The notes under the pieces were generated by a model that had not been told where the DNA came from, made no database searches, and saw only the letters and a list, made by a program, of their open reading frames with translations. Below are positions 62,721 through 64,000 of a stretch of DNA of 64,000 nucleotides, one piece after another; position 1 is the first letter of the stretch, and each line of letters starts with the position of its first letter. Position numbers and translations under genes: made by a program. The DNA lies in assembly GCF_907164915.1 (NCBI RefSeq), contig NC_061863.1, positions 65,138,864-65,202,863 on the forward strand. The letters are read 5' to 3'. Source of the stretch: Impatiens glandulifera (Eukaryota > Streptophyta > Magnoliopsida > Ericales > Balsaminaceae).

Positions 62721-63099
62721 GTAACTCAAATAGTCGGTTCTTTGATTGAGAAACAAAGATTTTCTCTAAGGTTTTCCAAAGTTCTTGTGCCGAAGATGAT
62801 TTTGAGACTTGTTGACGAATCTCGTCGGTCAATGTTGAAAAGAGCCATGCAAGTACCCTTTGATCTTGGATACGCCATTGTTTAAACTTTGGGTTCTTGA
62901 TTTGAATTGTATTATTTTGACCATCTGTTTCTTGAAAAAATTTAGGAGGAGTTTCAAGATTTCCTTCTACTATATCCATAATATCATAACCTATCATGAT
63001 TGGAGTAACTTGTGATTTCCAATAGATATAATTATATTTATCAAGCTTTACGCTTCCAGATATTATTGGTAGAACTGAGGAGTGATATTGTTCTTCCAT
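62680..63099 (-). pseudogene. Copia gag N-terminal part (frameshifted)
   Basis: Starts at ATG 63099, 44 bp after the LTR. MEEQYHSSVLPIISGSVKLD leads into YIYWKSQVTPIMIGYDIMD, and later SSSAQELWKTLEKIF, all typical of UBN2-type copia gag. Stops after 139 codons because of the 26-bp duplication, and the knuckles lie in another frame downstream. Confidence 0.88.
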
Positions 63100-63130
63100 T
63101 GAAATCGTTTTCGAAAGTTTTCCCTTATAC

Positions 63131-63142
63131 GCTCTGATACCA
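63131..63142 (-). promoter_or_regulatory. Primer-binding site (initiator Met tRNA type)
   Basis: Minus-strand TGGTATCAGAGC directly abuts the 5' LTR, the standard plant copia primer site. Confidence 0.92.
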
Positions 63143-63386
63143 AGTTAAATTACTTGAATTGATAAAATAAACAAGAACTATTTGATTGAGTTCTTGAAGA
63201 ATAATGTTTATAATAATTTATCTATATTTATAATAGTAATAGAGAAATAACTAAATTGAGAAAATATATTTATAATAGTAATAGAGAAATAACTAAATTG
63301 ATAAAATATAGGAATTGATTATTATATTTAGTCTAATTAATAGGAGATAAATAAATAATTTCTCTTATTTATTTAATACTTTATCA
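63143..63386 (-). repeat. 5' LTR of the copia element
   Basis: 244 bp. Contains a short internal duplication (tttataatagtaatagagaa, at about 63226-63260 and 63267-63300) not present in the 3' LTR, and lacks a block of about 25 bp near 60809-60835 of the other LTR. Confidence 0.9.
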
Positions 63387-63391
63387 ATATT

Positions 63392-64000
63392 TAACTATAA
63401 TTTATTCTTTTAGAATTGAAAGGTAAATTTAATTTAATTAGTGCATAAAAATGTATTTAAAGAATGAGTGCAATTAAACCTATATAAGACAGACATGTTA
63501 AAGATAAATTATTCATTTTTTAATTTAACATTAACATTAATTTAAAATGTGAATTTAATATGTGACCTCTAATATTTTAAAAAGTTATTGAGTTACTAAT
63601 GAACCTATAAATATATTAAATAATAAATATATAATTATTTTACTGATATAAGATATTTATTTTAGTATTGATATTTATTGTTGAATAAATTATTTAAAAA
63701 ATCGTGGGACCAACCCATCTACATCAAGAAGACATGCTCGGGGGTCATTAACAGTGTTCATCCCACAATGATATGTCGGATTTTTTTTTTTCTTTTTTTT
63801 TTTATTTTATAATAGTCACATGGTTGTTCAGATTGCATAAATCCAGTTTGTTTGGAGAACATTGAATGATATTAATTTTGAAGATGGTATTTTTTTTTAT
63901 AAAAACTTTAAAATGTATTAATATATATTTATAAATTTATTTATTTTTTAAATAAATAATATTTTAATATTTTGATGAATAAATTTGTAAATAAATTTAA
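63392..64000. other. AT-rich intergenic sequence to the window end
   Basis: No gene. A T-rich run lies at 63781-63802, and a short less AT-rich patch (63700-63780) shows nothing recognisable. Confidence 0.5.

Larger units (their letters stand above)
60750..63386 (-). mobile_element. Internally deleted Ty1/copia LTR retrotransposon
   Basis: A 2637-bp element in minus orientation: 5' LTR 63143-63386, primer-binding site next to it, gag, zinc knuckles, protease, most of integrase, a direct jump to the C-terminal part of RNase H, polypurine tract, 3' LTR 60750-60981. It is flanked by the 5-bp duplication ATATT (60745-60749 and 63387-63391). The LTRs start TG and differ by small indels, including an extra partial internal repeat in the 5' LTR. 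Reverse transcriptase is missing, so it could move only with help from a complete relative. Confidence 0.93.

Noticed and set aside
1..64000. CRISPR arrays, bacterial-type operons, riboswitches
   Set aside because: The window is a plant nuclear sequence; the repeats present are microsatellites, minisatellites or transposons.

Overview
This is a strongly AT-rich nuclear segment of a flowering plant, most likely a eudicot. The evidence is spliced genes with GT-AG and GC-AG introns, an EIN3/EIL ethylene transcription factor, a vacuolar-type serine carboxypeptidase-like (SCPL) gene, an ascorbate oxidase (AO) gene, a fragment of a light-harvesting (LHCA-type) gene, and abundant plant mobile elements (Ty1/copia, Harbinger-like and CACTA MITEs, a LINE remnant). 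I cannot name the species.

Layout. 1-9000 is intergenic: a probable LTR tail, a three-fold decayed repeat (about 1080-2890), a MITE in a locally duplicated block (4690-5855), then nothing recognisable. 9018-11180 holds one intact EIN3-like gene (minus strand) with a 5'UTR intron. 11200-20500 is gene-poor, with a LINE remnant, a CACTA MITE with target-site duplication, a larger MITE and long TA tracts. 20500-26440 and 35788-44500 are two related, heavily rearranged repeat fields. They share a small exon-like ORF, a paired G-box block and a spacer family, and carry different later insertions. 26868-35787 and 46099-55019 are two near-identical 8.9-kb blocks, each with a complete eight-exon SCPL gene and the 3' end of an AO gene, all on the minus strand. 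The right-hand block continues into a complete five-exon AO gene (53590-56931). The left-hand block stops inside AO exon 4, leaving a truncated AO copy. 57000-60700 is intergenic with an inverted repeat copy and a SINE candidate. 60750-63386 is a structurally complete but internally deleted copia element (LTRs, PBS, PPT, 5-bp target duplication; reverse transcriptase missing).

The main story is a recent tandem duplication in a repeat-rich locus. By my reading the AO last exon differs between copies at only 4 of 960 positions and SCPL introns 4-7 are nearly identical, yet SCPL exons 4-6 carry more than 20 differences, almost all amino-acid changing. That suggests selection or relaxed constraint on one SCPL copy. 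The paralogous blocks also serve as natural empty sites that prove several MITE insertions and their 3-bp TWA target duplications. I did not see a wholly new biological system. The most novel items are the SCPL divergence pattern, two GC-AG introns in one gene, the LHCA fragment beside a GC-rich minisatellite, and the paired G-box repeat.
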